This document shows, piece by piece, positions 17,440-25,523 of a stretch of 64,000 nucleotides of DNA. The notes under the pieces are model-generated. The model was not told where the DNA came from and ran no database searches. It saw nothing but the letters and a program-made list of their open reading frames with translations. Source of the DNA: Allobogoriella deserti (GTDB lineage: Bacteria; Actinomycetota; Actinomycetes; Actinomycetales; Actinomycetaceae). Every line of letters begins with the position of its first letter. Within the stretch, counting starts at the first letter, position 1. A program made the translations under genes and the position numbers. The stretch is from assembly GCF_042680605.1 (NCBI RefSeq), contig NZ_JBHUEE010000007.1, positions 124,001 through 188,000 on the forward strand, written 5' to 3'.

Positions 17440-18108
17440 TCAGGCGTCGACGTCGACCGGGTCGCCGGCCGGGCCGTCGGCGAGCGAGGTGTCGACCTCG
17501 GGTCCGCCGAGTGCCTGGTCCTCCCACGTCAGCACCGTCCAGCCGGTCCTCCGGTCGCCCTCCAGGACGACGACGCCGGTGTTGCTCACGGGCGTGCGCG
17601 CGGCGAACTCGCCGCTGACGTTGTCGGCACGTGCCGGGACCCACGACCGGATCGCGGCACCGTGACTGACGATCACGGCGGTACGGACCCCGGTCGCGAG
17701 GATCTCGTCGACGACCCCGTCGAACCGCTCGTAGAACTCGGCACCATTCTCGCCGCCCAGGACGCGACCGGTGAGGTCGTCCTCCCGCCAGCTGAAGATC
17801 GGCTCGAGGTATCCGCGGACGGCCTCGGGGTCGCCTCGCATCTCGTAGTCGCCGGCCGAGATCTCGCGGACGCCGTCACGGATCCACGGCTCGAGCCCCA
17901 GGGCGTCAGCCAGCGGCGCAGCGGTCTGCTGCGTGCGGACGAGGGTAGAGGTGACGATGAGATCGATCGGCTCGGCGCCGAGCACGTCGGGCAGCGCAGC
18001 CGCCTGCTCGCGACCGAGGTCGGTCAGATCGGCTCCGGGTTCCCTCGTGTCGAGCAGGCCCTCGACATTCGAGCTGGTCTGTCCGTGCCGCACCAGAATC
18101 AGTCGCAT
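17440..18108 (-). CDS. Histidine phosphatase family protein
   Basis: 222 residues, with the RHG signature LILVRHGQTSSN at the N-terminus, the second catalytic region VSHGAAIRSWV, and acidic and Arg residues between. These enzymes dephosphorylate via a phospho-His intermediate. Length and lack of the GpmA-specific insert suggest a broad phosphatase rather than the glycolytic mutase. It starts with ATG behind GGAGAGGAT. It is convergent with the dehydrogenase gene; 34 bases separate their stops. Confidence 0.85.
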   Translation of the reverse strand: MRLILVRHGQTSSNVEGLLDTREPGADLTDLGREQAAALPDVLGAEPIDLIVTSTLVRTQQTAAPLADALGLEPWIRDGVREISAGDYEMRGDPEAVRGYLEPIFSWREDDLTGRVLGGENGAEFYERFDGVVDEILATGVRTAVIVSHGAAIRSWVPARADNVSGEFAARTPVSNTGVVVLEGDRRTGWTVLTWEDQALGGPEVDTSLADGPAGDPVDVDA

Positions 18109-18171
18109 ACACCCATCCTCTCCTGATCACCACGGATGTCGCCCGCCACGGTGTTGGACGTCAGGTGAACA

Positions 18172-18678
18172 TCACGAGGACTCGAGCCGGCTCAGCACCT
18201 CGGTGAGGACCTCGTCGGGCGAGCCGGCCGACCGCACCGCGAAGCCGGGTTCGTCCTCGCCGAGCTCCTCGAGTGTCTGGATCTGGCTCTCCAGCAGACT
18301 GGCGGGCATGTAGTGATCCCGGCGCTGGCCGATGCGGGTAGCCGTCTCCTCGACCGGCGGGGCCACGTGGACGAACACCGTCTGGCCGACCGCCTCACGC
18401 AGCACGTCGCGGTACGCCCGCCTGAGGGCGGAGCAGGTGACGACCGTCGAGGTGCCTGCCCGGGCCTGCTCGGTCATCCAGTCCCGGATGGTTACGAGCC
18501 ACGGTGCGCGGTCGTCGTCGTTCAGCGGGGTGCCGGCGCGCATCTTGTCCCGGTTCGCCTCGCTGTGGAAGTCGTCCCCTTCGGCGAACACGTAGCCGAG
18601 ACGGTCGGCGAGCGCGGTCGCCAATGTCGTCTTGCCGCCTCCGGAGACCCCCATCACGACGATGTGCCTCTGCTCCAT
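18172..18678 (-). CDS. gntK: Gluconokinase
   Basis: 168-residue P-loop kinase that phosphorylates gluconate to 6-phosphogluconate with ATP, feeding the pentose phosphate pathway. The Walker A is GVSGGGKTT, followed by EGDDFHSEANRDKM and GTPLNDDDRAPWL, the substrate-binding segment of GntK, and RRDHYMPASLLESQ. The ATG at 18678 has a GGGAGAG site; longer forms in the same frame lack family sequence. No gluconate permease or GntR regulator is adjacent. Confidence 0.9.
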   Translation of the reverse strand: MEQRHIVVMGVSGGGKTTLATALADRLGYVFAEGDDFHSEANRDKMRAGTPLNDDDRAPWLVTIRDWMTEQARAGTSTVVTCSALRRAYRDVLREAVGQTVFVHVAPPVEETATRIGQRRDHYMPASLLESQIQTLEELGEDEPGFAVRSAGSPDEVLTEVLSRLESS

Positions 18679-18727
18679 CAACTCTCCCACTCGGTGTCCG
18701 CGTCCCCGCGAGCCTAGCGGCCGGGCC

Positions 18728-19507
18728 TCACGTCCCGCCCTGGCGAGCGATGATCGCCGCTTCCACGCGCGCGATGTCCGGGTCGAGGTAACGACCACCT
18801 CGGATCCGGGACCGCAGCAGGCCGTCGCCACCGGGGGTGACGTCGTAGCGCAACGGGCGGGCGTTCGGGATGTTCAACCGGCGCAGCTCCTCACCACTGA
18901 GATCGTCCAGCACGGCGCACAGGGCACGGAGCGAGTTGCCGTGCGCGACGACCAGCACATCGCGACCTGCGCGAACGTCCTCCGTCACCTCCGCGACCCA
19001 AGGACGTAGCCGCGCGACGACGTCGAGCAGGGACTCGGTGCCCACGAGCGCCTCCGGGGGCAACCGGTCGAACGGGCTCAGCCTGCCCCACAGTTCGAGG
19101 GTCTCCCGGTCGAGTGGCGGCGGACGCCCCTCGAGGGAACGTCGCCAGTACAGGAACTGTTCGGTGCCGTACGCGGCACGTACGTCCGCCTTGCGGTGAC
19201 CGGACAGCGCGCCGTAGCTGCGTTCGTTGAGTCGCCATCGCCGCAGGAGGGGGCACGTCACTCCCAGCGCCTCGACGACGAGTTCAGCCGTGCGCCAGCC
19301 ACGCGCGAGCTCGGAGGTCACGACCACGTCGGGCACGAACCCCGCCGCGGCCAGGCGGGCGCCCGCGTCACGACTCGCCTGCTCCCCTGCCGGCGTCAGA
19401 TCGACGTCGAGCACTCCCGTGAACAGTTCGCGGGCGTTCCCGACGGACTCACCGTGCCGCAGCAGAACCAACGAGCCGAGGCGAGTGCTGGTGACGTCCG
19501 ATCGCAC
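18728..19507 (-). CDS. 2,3-bisphosphoglycerate-dependent phosphoglycerate mutase family protein
   Basis: 259 residues. It has LLRHGESVGNARELFTGVLD, the GpmA-type signature with the FTG W/V-D region, LNERSYGALSGH and VVAHGNSLRAL, i.e. the features of the cofactor-dependent mutase converting 3- and 2-phosphoglycerate. It differs from standard GpmA in several spots (YWRRSLEGRPPPLD), so it may be a paralogue. The GTG at 19507 is the nearest start before the catalytic motif. It lies just upstream of gntK on the same strand, 49 bases apart. Confidence 0.8.
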   Translation of the reverse strand: MRSDVTSTRLGSLVLLRHGESVGNARELFTGVLDVDLTPAGEQASRDAGARLAAAGFVPDVVVTSELARGWRTAELVVEALGVTCPLLRRWRLNERSYGALSGHRKADVRAAYGTEQFLYWRRSLEGRPPPLDRETLELWGRLSPFDRLPPEALVGTESLLDVVARLRPWVAEVTEDVRAGRDVLVVAHGNSLRALCAVLDDLSGEELRRLNIPNARPLRYDVTPGGDGLLRSRIRGGRYLDPDIARVEAAIIARQGGT

Positions 19508-19565
19508 GTGGCCACTCTCGCATGACGACGGGAGCCAGTCCCCACCTGAGCGCACGCATACTCGC

Positions 19566-19594
19566 TTGCTAGCACACTGTCATGCTCGTAGGGT
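19566..19594 (+). promoter_or_regulatory. Promoter of the ribbon-helix-helix/VOC pair
   Basis: TTGCTA (19566-19571) and TAGGGT (19589-19594) are 17 bases apart, and the ATG at 19601 follows the -10 by 6 bases. This is the clearest complete promoter of the leaderless type in the window. Confidence 0.6.
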
Positions 19595-19600
19595 GGACCC

Positions 19601-19747
19601 ATGCCCGAGAAGACGCAGTTCAACGTGTACCTCCCGCCCGAGCTGGTACGCGCCGTCAAGCACCGGTGCATCGACGAAGGCGTCTCGTTGTCCGCGTTCG
19701 TCGAGCGGGTGCTGTCCGACTACCTGACGGAGGTGGAACAGCGATGA
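19601..19747 (+). CDS. Small ribbon-helix-helix (CopG/Arc-like) protein
   Basis: 48 residues, MPEKTQFNVYLPPELVRAVK then CIDEGVSLSAFVERVLSDYL. The predicted beta strand (QFNVYLP) followed by two helices matches ribbon-helix-helix DNA-binding proteins such as CopG or antitoxins. It would form a dimer binding an operator. Its stop overlaps the start of the VOC gene (ATGA). No toxin gene is adjacent, so its role may be regulating the VOC gene rather than a toxin-antitoxin function. Confidence 0.75.
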   Translation: MPEKTQFNVYLPPELVRAVKHRCIDEGVSLSAFVERVLSDYLTEVEQR

Positions 19748-20526
19748 CCACAACGATTCCGACGCCGATACTGCGACCGATCAGGTTCGTCACCGACGTG
19801 GCCGCATGGCAGGCGTTCTATGCGGACCTCGGCTTCATCAGCACCGGTGTCGAGGCGGACGGCTGGGTGGTACTCGCCGCGGACTCCGGGCGGCTCGCCC
19901 TGCACCATGCCGAGCCCGAAAGCCCTCTCGTGGGTAAGGCAAAACTGGCCTGGGAGGTCCCCGACCTCAAGGCGTACCGCACTGCGGTCGCGGGGACCGG
20001 GACCGACATCCGCCGGGCGACGTTCGATCGCGGCGACGTCCTGGTGGCCGACCTGCCGCAGGGCCGTGTCGTGATCGACCGCGCCAACGGGGCCGGTGGC
20101 ACGAATCCGGTCCGACCGGAGGGGCTCGCAGTCCTGCCGCTCGTCTACACCCGTTCCGTCATCGACGGCGCGGAGGCCGCCACGCATCTGGGTCTGACTC
20201 GCCGGATCACCAGTGACACCAACGGGTGGGCCGATCTGGTGGGCCACGGCGTGCTTGCCTTCCACCGCGCGGACAGCGACGCCGCCGAGGACCGCACGGT
20301 CGACGACGGCGAGATCAGCGTCGAGATCAGCCTCGAGACGGGCGACGTCGAGGCACTGCAGACCCGCGTCGAGGCGGCCGGCCATCCGGTCGACCTCATC
20401 GACGAGGCCTACGCCCGCACGTTGCGGATCACCGCCCCGGACGGCACGCGGGTGTGGGTCAACGAGACACAGCGGGATCTCTACGGCTTTCACGTCGCCA
20501 CCGGCGCCGCACCGCCGTCCCGGTAG
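19744..20526 (+). CDS. VOC (glyoxalase/bleomycin-resistance/dioxygenase-like) family protein, two domains
   Basis: 260 residues with two beta-alpha-beta-beta-beta VOC repeats: one begins at about residue 10 (LRPIRFVTDVAAWQAFYADLG) and the other at about 128 (LAVLPLVYTRSVIDGAE). Members are metal-dependent lyases, dioxygenases or binding proteins. Metal ligands are not secure from inspection. The start overlaps the upstream ribbon-helix-helix gene by 4 bases, so both are expressed from the promoter at 19566-19594. Confidence 0.82.
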   Translation: MTTTIPTPILRPIRFVTDVAAWQAFYADLGFISTGVEADGWVVLAADSGRLALHHAEPESPLVGKAKLAWEVPDLKAYRTAVAGTGTDIRRATFDRGDVLVADLPQGRVVIDRANGAGGTNPVRPEGLAVLPLVYTRSVIDGAEAATHLGLTRRITSDTNGWADLVGHGVLAFHRADSDAAEDRTVDDGEISVEISLETGDVEALQTRVEAAGHPVDLIDEAYARTLRITAPDGTRVWVNETQRDLYGFHVATGAAPPSR

Positions 20527-20596
20527 CCGTCATCGCCGTCGTGGTCCATGCTGGCGGTAGAGGCGAGCTCGACCGACCCACGACAGGATGATCGTC

Positions 20597-21241
20597 ATGA
20601 GCTCCGAGCGGAGCGCGCACCGACTGCGCCCGGCGCCGGCCCGCTTCGACCGGCCACGCCGGACGGTGCGGCGCGTGCGCGAGACGATGGCCGTGGTCGA
20701 CCGTCGGATCTTCCTACCCGCCGATCAGGCTCGCTTCGCTCACGCCGACATGCCTCTGCAGATCGGCTACGGCGCAACCTGTTCGCAGCCGAGCACGGTC
20801 GAGGCGATGCTCCAGCTCCTGCAGCCGAGCCCGGGAGACCGGGTGCTCGACGTCGGCTCGGGCTCGGGCTGGACCACCGCGCTCCTGGCCCGCCTGGTCG
20901 CACCGGGCGGTTCGGTGATCGGCGTCGAGATCGAACCGGAGCTGGTCGAGATTGGCCGCGAGAATCTCGCGGCGTGGGGCGGCGTCGAAGGCGTGCCGGC
21001 CCGCATCGAGCAGGCCGTACCCGGCAGGGTCGGCATGCCGGAGAAGGGCCCCTTCGACCGGATCCTCGTCTCCGCGGACGCCCGCGAGCTGCCGACGGGC
21101 CTCCTCGAGCAGCTGGCCGACGGCGGCCGCATGGTCGTCCCTGTTCGCGGCCGGATGGCCGTCGTGGACCGTATCGGTGAGGACGTGCAGACCCGCTACT
21201 TCGGATCGTTCAGCTTCGTACCGCTGCGCGCGGCGGACTGA
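20597..21241 (+). CDS. Protein-L-isoaspartate O-methyltransferase-like protein
   Basis: 214 residues with the Pcm-type fold. It has GYGATCSQPSTVEAM, analogous to the isoaspartate-binding G-ISQP segment, the SAM-binding motif VLDVGSGSGWTTALLA, and EIEPELVEIGREN. It would methylate isoaspartyl residues for repair, or be a related methyltransferase, given the changed QP region. Starts at 20588 and 20597 are both possible; the latter has an AGGAT site 7 bases upstream. The 3' end overlaps the convergent WYL gene by 46 bases. Confidence 0.8.
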   Translation: MSSERSAHRLRPAPARFDRPRRTVRRVRETMAVVDRRIFLPADQARFAHADMPLQIGYGATCSQPSTVEAMLQLLQPSPGDRVLDVGSGSGWTTALLARLVAPGGSVIGVEIEPELVEIGRENLAAWGGVEGVPARIEQAVPGRVGMPEKGPFDRILVSADARELPTGLLEQLADGGRMVVPVRGRMAVVDRIGEDVQTRYFGSFSFVPLRAAD

Positions 21242-22209
21242 TCACCGCCGGTCGCGGCGCGCGCCCGGTCACCGAAGCGCCGCAGCGCCGCATACACCTC
21301 GGGGTCGTCGGCGAGCAGTTCCCACTCGATCTCGTCCGGGATCCAGAGCAAGGCCATGAGCATCTCCTGGATGGTCGCCCCGGTGACGGGCCAGTCCACC
21401 GTGCCGTCCGGCCCGTCGGTGGCGTGCTGCGCCCAGATGCCGAAGTATCCACGGACCGACGCCATGTCTGTCCGCATCCGCACGACGGCGTGATGCTCCG
21501 AACGGCCCCGCCCCCCGTGCGCCGCGAGGACGAACTCGGCGGCGTCCGCAGCGGGGAGCTCACGCGGAGCGACCCGGACTCCGGTGCGCTGGAGCGTCGA
21601 CAACCGGTCGACACGGAAGGTGCGCCAGTCCGCCCGTGTCAGATCCCAGCCGATGAGGTACCAGCGGCGCTCACGCGGGACGAGCGAATGTGGCTCGACA
21701 TGTCGGGAGGTCTCCGCGCCGGACCCGGCCGTATACCGGAACCGCAATCGTTCATGGTCGCGGCAGGCCAGGGCGATCTCGGCGAGGACGTCCGCCGCCA
21801 CCCTGGCTCCGGCGCGCGCGGCCGGGATCGTGTGCTCCTGGAGGGCGCGGACCCGGCGCCGGAGGTTGCGGGGCAGCACCTGTTCCAGTTTCGCCAACGC
21901 CGAGAGCGAGGTCTGCTCGCCGTCGTCGATTCCCAGCACCGCGGCGGTACGCAGGCCGACGCCGATCGCGACGGCCTCGTCGTCGTCGAGCAGCAGCGGA
22001 GGCAGGGTCGAGCCGGACTCGAGCTGGTAGCCCCGGGCGGCGCCCGGACTGGCCGCCACGCGATAGCCCAGTTCTCGGATCCGTTCGACGTCACGCCGCA
22101 ACGTCCGTTCCGAGACCCCGAGGCGGCCGGCCAGCTCCGGCCCGGACCAGAAGCGGTGCGTTTGGAGCAGGGAGAGCAGCCGGAGGGCTCGAGCGGTCGG
22201 GTCAGCCAT
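21196..22209 (-). CDS. HTH-WYL family transcriptional regulator
   Basis: 337 residues: an N-terminal winged helix (~residues 5-60, including GRLGVSERTLRRDVERIRELG), then a WYL domain (~140-215, with RWYLIGWDLTRADWRTFRVDR) and a C-terminal extension. WYL proteins sense ligands or nucleic acids and regulate neighbouring genes. It is divergent from the drrAB-like exporter 58 bases away, so that transporter is its likely target. The C-terminus overlaps the methyltransferase gene on the other strand. Confidence 0.88.
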   Translation of the reverse strand: MADPTARALRLLSLLQTHRFWSGPELAGRLGVSERTLRRDVERIRELGYRVAASPGAARGYQLESGSTLPPLLLDDDEAVAIGVGLRTAAVLGIDDGEQTSLSALAKLEQVLPRNLRRRVRALQEHTIPAARAGARVAADVLAEIALACRDHERLRFRYTAGSGAETSRHVEPHSLVPRERRWYLIGWDLTRADWRTFRVDRLSTLQRTGVRVAPRELPAADAAEFVLAAHGGRGRSEHHAVVRMRTDMASVRGYFGIWAQHATDGPDGTVDWPVTGATIQEMLMALLWIPDEIEWELLADDPEVYAALRRFGDRARAATGGDQSAARSGTKLNDPK

Positions 22210-22217
22210 GTCGGGAA

Positions 22218-22223
22218 AATCTA
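22218..22223 (-). promoter_or_regulatory. -10 box of the WYL regulator gene
   Basis: TAGATT on the minus strand lies 8 bases before the ATG at 22209. The intergenic region with the exporter is only 58 bases, so the divergent promoters must overlap or abut. Confidence 0.45.
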
Positions 22224-22267
22224 CGCCCGACCGCGGTCAGGATCTGTCCGCATAGGGCGCGATCCTG

Positions 22268-23314
22268 ATGCCTATGGAGACACCGATCATTTCCGCCCGC
22301 GGCCTCCGCAAGGTCTTCCCCGGGCAGGGCGGCACGGAAGTCGTCGCCGTCGCTGACCTCACGATGGACGTCGAACCCGGCACGCTGACCGCGTTCCTCG
22401 GTCCCAACGGAGCGGGCAAGTCCACCTCGCTCCGCATGCTCACCACCCTCCTCGACCCCACGGCCGGCACCGCCACGGTCTGCGGTCACGACATCACCAC
22501 CGAGCAGGCCGCCGTGCGGGCGCGTATCGGCTACATCGGGCAGAAGAACGGGGCCGCCCAGTACCAGCGGGTCCGTGACGAGTTGCTCAGTCAGGGCGCC
22601 ATGTATGGGCTCGACTGCGCTGAGGCGCGACGGCGGACCGACGAACTGATCGAGGCGCTGGACCTCGGAGAGGTGGCGAGCCGTAAGACGATCACGCTCT
22701 CGGGTGGTCAGCGGCGCCGGGCGGACATCGCGCTCGGTCTCATGCCCCACCCTCGCCTGCTGTTTCTCGACGAGCCGTCCACCGGTCTGGACCCACAGTC
22801 CCGCGCGAACCTGTGGGAGCACATCCTCCGCATGCGTGACCGGCACGAGATGACGTTGTTCCTGACCACCCACTACCTCGACGAGGCCGACCAGTTCGCT
22901 GAGCGGGTCATGGTCGTCGACCAGGGCAGGGTCATCGCGGACGACACGGCCGCGCACCTCAAGGCCACCCTGGCCGGCGACCGGATCAGCGTCACGGTCG
23001 ACGGCGGCGCCGAGCCCGCCGCCACGATCGTCCGGCGAGCCGCCGCCGAGTCCGGCGCGACGACCCCGGACCCCCAGGTCTCGGCGGAGGGTGCGCAGAC
23101 CCGGCTGGTGGTCGCGGCGAACGCCGGCGAGCACGTCCTACCCAGGCTCATCCGCGAGCTCGACGCCGCGGGCGCCACGGTCGTGACCGCCGACCTCGAC
23201 CAGCCGACCCTCGACGACGTCTTCCTCACCCTCACCGGGCGCAGCCTGCGCGAGGAGAACGAGGCCGCACAGAATCCAGCCCCCGAGACCGCCAGCACCG
23301 GAGCCGCACGATGA
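22268..23314 (+). CDS. DrrA-type ABC transporter ATP-binding protein
   Basis: 348 residues, exporter-type ATPase: Walker A GPNGAGKST (~45-53), Q-loop around GYIGQKNG, signature LSGGQRRRADIAL, Walker B LLFLDEPSTGLD, switch His in TTHYLDEAD, and a C-terminal DUF4162-like domain (LDDVFLTLTGRSLRE). This resembles daunorubicin-resistance DrrA. It energises the permease of the next gene, which overlaps by 4 bases. Start may be ATG 22268 or 22274. Confidence 0.9.
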   Translation: MPMETPIISARGLRKVFPGQGGTEVVAVADLTMDVEPGTLTAFLGPNGAGKSTSLRMLTTLLDPTAGTATVCGHDITTEQAAVRARIGYIGQKNGAAQYQRVRDELLSQGAMYGLDCAEARRRTDELIEALDLGEVASRKTITLSGGQRRRADIALGLMPHPRLLFLDEPSTGLDPQSRANLWEHILRMRDRHEMTLFLTTHYLDEADQFAERVMVVDQGRVIADDTAAHLKATLAGDRISVTVDGGAEPAATIVRRAAAESGATTPDPQVSAEGAQTRLVVAANAGEHVLPRLIRELDAAGATVVTADLDQPTLDDVFLTLTGRSLREENEAAQNPAPETASTGAAR

Positions 23315-24108
23315 CCACGACCACCGATCCCACATCCGTGCCGCAGGCTCGCCCGTCCGGCGTCCTGATCGATACGCTCAACGTCTTCGCCCGCGAGCTG
23401 AAGCCGACTCTCCGTGACCCCTTCAGCCTCGTCTTCTCGCTGATCCAGCCGCTGATGTTCCTGGCCTTCTTCGGCCCGTTGCTCGGCGGTATGACGGGCC
23501 AGCCGATCGCCGAGGCGTTCCAGTGGTTCGTGCCCGGCATCGTCGTCATGACCGCGCTGTTCGGAACCGCGATGACCGGCTCGAACCTGCTCTACGAGAT
23601 CATCATGGGCGCGCACGAGCGCATGCTGGTGGCCCCGGTCTCCCGGGCGGCTCTGCTGCTCGGCCGCGCCTTCAAGGAGATGGTGCCGCTGGTGCTCCAG
23701 TCGGTGGTGCTCGTCGCCATCGCCGCGGCGTTCGGCTTCCGCCCGTCTCTGCCCGGCATGCTGGTCGGCCTCGTCCTCATCGCCGTCTTCGGCATGGGGC
23801 TCGGCGCGTTCAGCTACGCCCTGGGCATCGTCTCGCGTGACCGGGACTGGCTGTTCTGGACGGTGCAGCAGACACTTCTGTTCCCGCTGATGCTGCTGTC
23901 CGGGATGCTGCTGCCGCTGGAGTCCGGGCCGCGCTGGATGCAGGTTCTCGCGATGGTGAACCCGCTGACCTACATGGTCGACGCCGAGCGTGACCTGTTC
24001 AACGGCGTCTTCACCTCGCCGGACGTCTGGCAGGGCGGCCTGGCAGCGGTGATCGTCGGCGCCGCCGGCATCACCGTCGGCATCCGCACGATGCGCCGCA
24101 GCATCTGA
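23311..24108 (+). CDS. DrrB-type ABC transporter permease
   Basis: 265 residues, six transmembrane helices of the ABC-2 family, starting near residue 40 (LVFSLIQPLMFLAFFGPLLGG) and containing the family EKERGT-like region replaced by EIIMGAHERMLVAPVSR. The start overlaps the DrrA-type gene (ATGA). Together they probably export a hydrophobic toxic compound or lipid under control of the WYL regulator. Substrate unknown. Confidence 0.88.
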   Translation: MTTTTDPTSVPQARPSGVLIDTLNVFARELKPTLRDPFSLVFSLIQPLMFLAFFGPLLGGMTGQPIAEAFQWFVPGIVVMTALFGTAMTGSNLLYEIIMGAHERMLVAPVSRAALLLGRAFKEMVPLVLQSVVLVAIAAAFGFRPSLPGMLVGLVLIAVFGMGLGAFSYALGIVSRDRDWLFWTVQQTLLFPLMLLSGMLLPLESGPRWMQVLAMVNPLTYMVDAERDLFNGVFTSPDVWQGGLAAVIVGAAGITVGIRTMRRSI

Positions 24109-24133
24109 CCCACCCCTGGGGCCCGAGTCGTCA

Positions 24134-24257
24134 GTCTTGTGCCGACCGGTCAATCTTGTGCCGACCGGCGGGCCTGAACCCAACGCCGAGAGCGGCCTTC
24201 CGCGCCGAGGGCGGACGTTCGAGCATCCACCCTCGGCACGGTCGGCTGCTCTCGGCG
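24134..24257. repeat. Direct repeat pair and nested inverted repeat
   Basis: TCTTGTGCCGACCGG occurs twice in tandem near 24134-24170. It is followed by a two-level dyad: CGCCGAGAGC (24184-24193) pairs with GCTCTCGGCG (24248-24257), and inside it CCGAGGG (24205-24211) pairs with CCCTCGG (24230-24236). It lies between convergent genes, so it may serve as a bidirectional terminator; the tandem repeats suggest a relic of a mobile sequence. Neither is proven. Confidence 0.5.
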
Positions 24258-24268
24258 CGGGTCGGGCG

Positions 24269-24646
24269 TCAGCCGTTCCAGTCGACCAGCTGGACGATGA
24301 CCCCGTTGGGGTCCCGGACCTGGAACGCGCGCTCACCCCAGTCCTCCGGCGTGAGCGGCATGGTGATCGTCACCCCCTCCTGCTCGAGACGGGCGAGCTC
24401 GCCCTCGAGATCGTCGACGACGAACGCCAGGATCTGCCCCTGGGCGTGCACCTCACGCTGGTCGTCCGGAAGCGTGGACAGACCGACCCGGAGGTAGACG
24501 ACGTTCATCCCGACATCCGGGCGACTCAACGAGTGGAAACCGTCGGCCGCCATCACCTCGGCGAATCCGAAGTGGTCGATGAGGAAGCGGGCGGACGCGG
24601 CGGGGTCGGCAACGTTGAGGCTGATGGCGGACGAACTGATCTGCAT
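24269..24646 (-). CDS. VOC family protein
   Basis: 125 residues, single VOC repeat pair: SAISLNVADPAASARFLIDH at the N-terminus, GQILAFVVDDLEG in the middle, and ERAFQVRDPNGVIVQLVDW with the usual metal-proximal C-terminal segment. Possible role in detoxification or antibiotic binding. The ATG at 24646 has an AAGGAG site. It is divergent from a TetR regulator, with a GTAC repeat array between them, so it is a likely TetR target. Confidence 0.85.
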   Translation of the reverse strand: MQISSSAISLNVADPAASARFLIDHFGFAEVMAADGFHSLSRPDVGMNVVYLRVGLSTLPDDQREVHAQGQILAFVVDDLEGELARLEQEGVTITMPLTPEDWGERAFQVRDPNGVIVQLVDWNG

Positions 24647-24676
24647 GTGTCTCCTTCGCTCGGCGGCATACGGTCC

Positions 24677-24715
24677 GTACAACGTACGTCGTACAAGGTA
24701 CACCGTACAAGGTAC
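24677..24715. promoter_or_regulatory. (GTACNNN) operator array between VOC and TetR genes
   Basis: GTAC occurs at 24677, 24684, 24691, 24698, 24705 and 24712, an exact 7-base period over six copies. Neighbouring copies form 11-bp dyads such as GTACAAGGTAC, which occurs twice. A TACGAT -10 candidate for the TetR gene (24713-24718) overlaps the end of the array. This looks like a multi-site operator for the adjacent TetR protein. Confidence 0.65.
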
Positions 24716-24734
24716 GATGTGTCAGAGTACTCCC

Positions 24735-25499
24735 ATGTCCACCTCGCGCTCAGGCAGCGGAGACCCGGCCCGCACTGTGGCCCTGCTCTGGCGTCATACC
24801 GTCCCGGACGAGCCGCCCCGGCGCGGCCCCCGGCAACGCCTCGACGTCGACACGCTGGTCGAGCACGCGGTCGCTCTCGCCGACGCCGAAGGACTCGAAG
24901 CCGTGACGATGCGAAAAGTCGCCTCGACGGCAGGGACGGCCCCCATGACCTTGTACACGTACGTGCCTGGCCGTGCCGAGCTCCTCGACCTCATGCTTGA
25001 CCACGTCTACGCGGCGATGCCCCGCGAGACCACCTCGGGCCGGCCGTGGCGCGAGCGCGTCCGAGCCGTGGCCACCGAGAACCGGTCCCTGTTCGAGCGG
25101 CACCCGTGGGCAGCCGCGGTGGCGACCACGCGCCCGACGCTCGGCCCGGGCGCGACGGCGAAGTACGAGCACGAGCTGGCCGCCCTCGACGGCCTGGGAC
25201 TCGACGACGTCACGTTGGACGCCGCGCTCGACTGGGTACTGGCGTTCGTGCAGGGGTGGGCACGTTCCGCATCGGCCGCCGATGCCACCCGGCGCGAGAC
25301 CGGCGTTAGCGAGGAGCAGTGGTGGGCCGAGGCGGGCCCACTACTGAGCCAGGTGCTTGATCCCCTCCGCTACCCGCTTGCGACACGGGTGGGCGCGGCG
25401 GCCGGCGAGACCCAGGGCAGCGCCTGGGAGGCCGACCGAGCGTTCGCGTTCGGTCTGGACCGCGTACTCGATGGCCTCGCACCGCTCATCGAACGCTAA
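24735..25499 (+). CDS. TetR/AcrR family transcriptional regulator
   Basis: 254 residues with an N-terminal TetR helix-turn-helix (~residues 40-85, TMRKVASTAGTAPMTLYTYV) and a C-terminal ligand domain of the TetR_C type. An unusually long ~35-residue leader precedes the HTH. The ATG at 24735 is the first after the operator array. It is divergent from the VOC gene and probably represses it and itself. The inducing ligand is unknown. Confidence 0.87.
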   Translation: MSTSRSGSGDPARTVALLWRHTVPDEPPRRGPRQRLDVDTLVEHAVALADAEGLEAVTMRKVASTAGTAPMTLYTYVPGRAELLDLMLDHVYAAMPRETTSGRPWRERVRAVATENRSLFERHPWAAAVATTRPTLGPGATAKYEHELAALDGLGLDDVTLDAALDWVLAFVQGWARSASAADATRRETGVSEEQWWAEAGPLLSQVLDPLRYPLATRVGAAAGETQGSAWEADRAFAFGLDRVLDGLAPLIER

Positions 25500-25523
25500 C
25501 GGTCGTCGGGCCGGTCCGATCCC

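Noticed and set aside
19601..19747. Interpreting the small RHH protein as the antitoxin of a toxin-antitoxin pair
   Set aside because: The coupled downstream gene is a two-domain VOC protein, not a toxin, and no toxin is on the other side.
24134..24257. Interpreting the repeats as an insertion sequence
   Set aside because: No transposase-coding frame is present and the arms are internal dyads, not terminal repeats flanking a gene.
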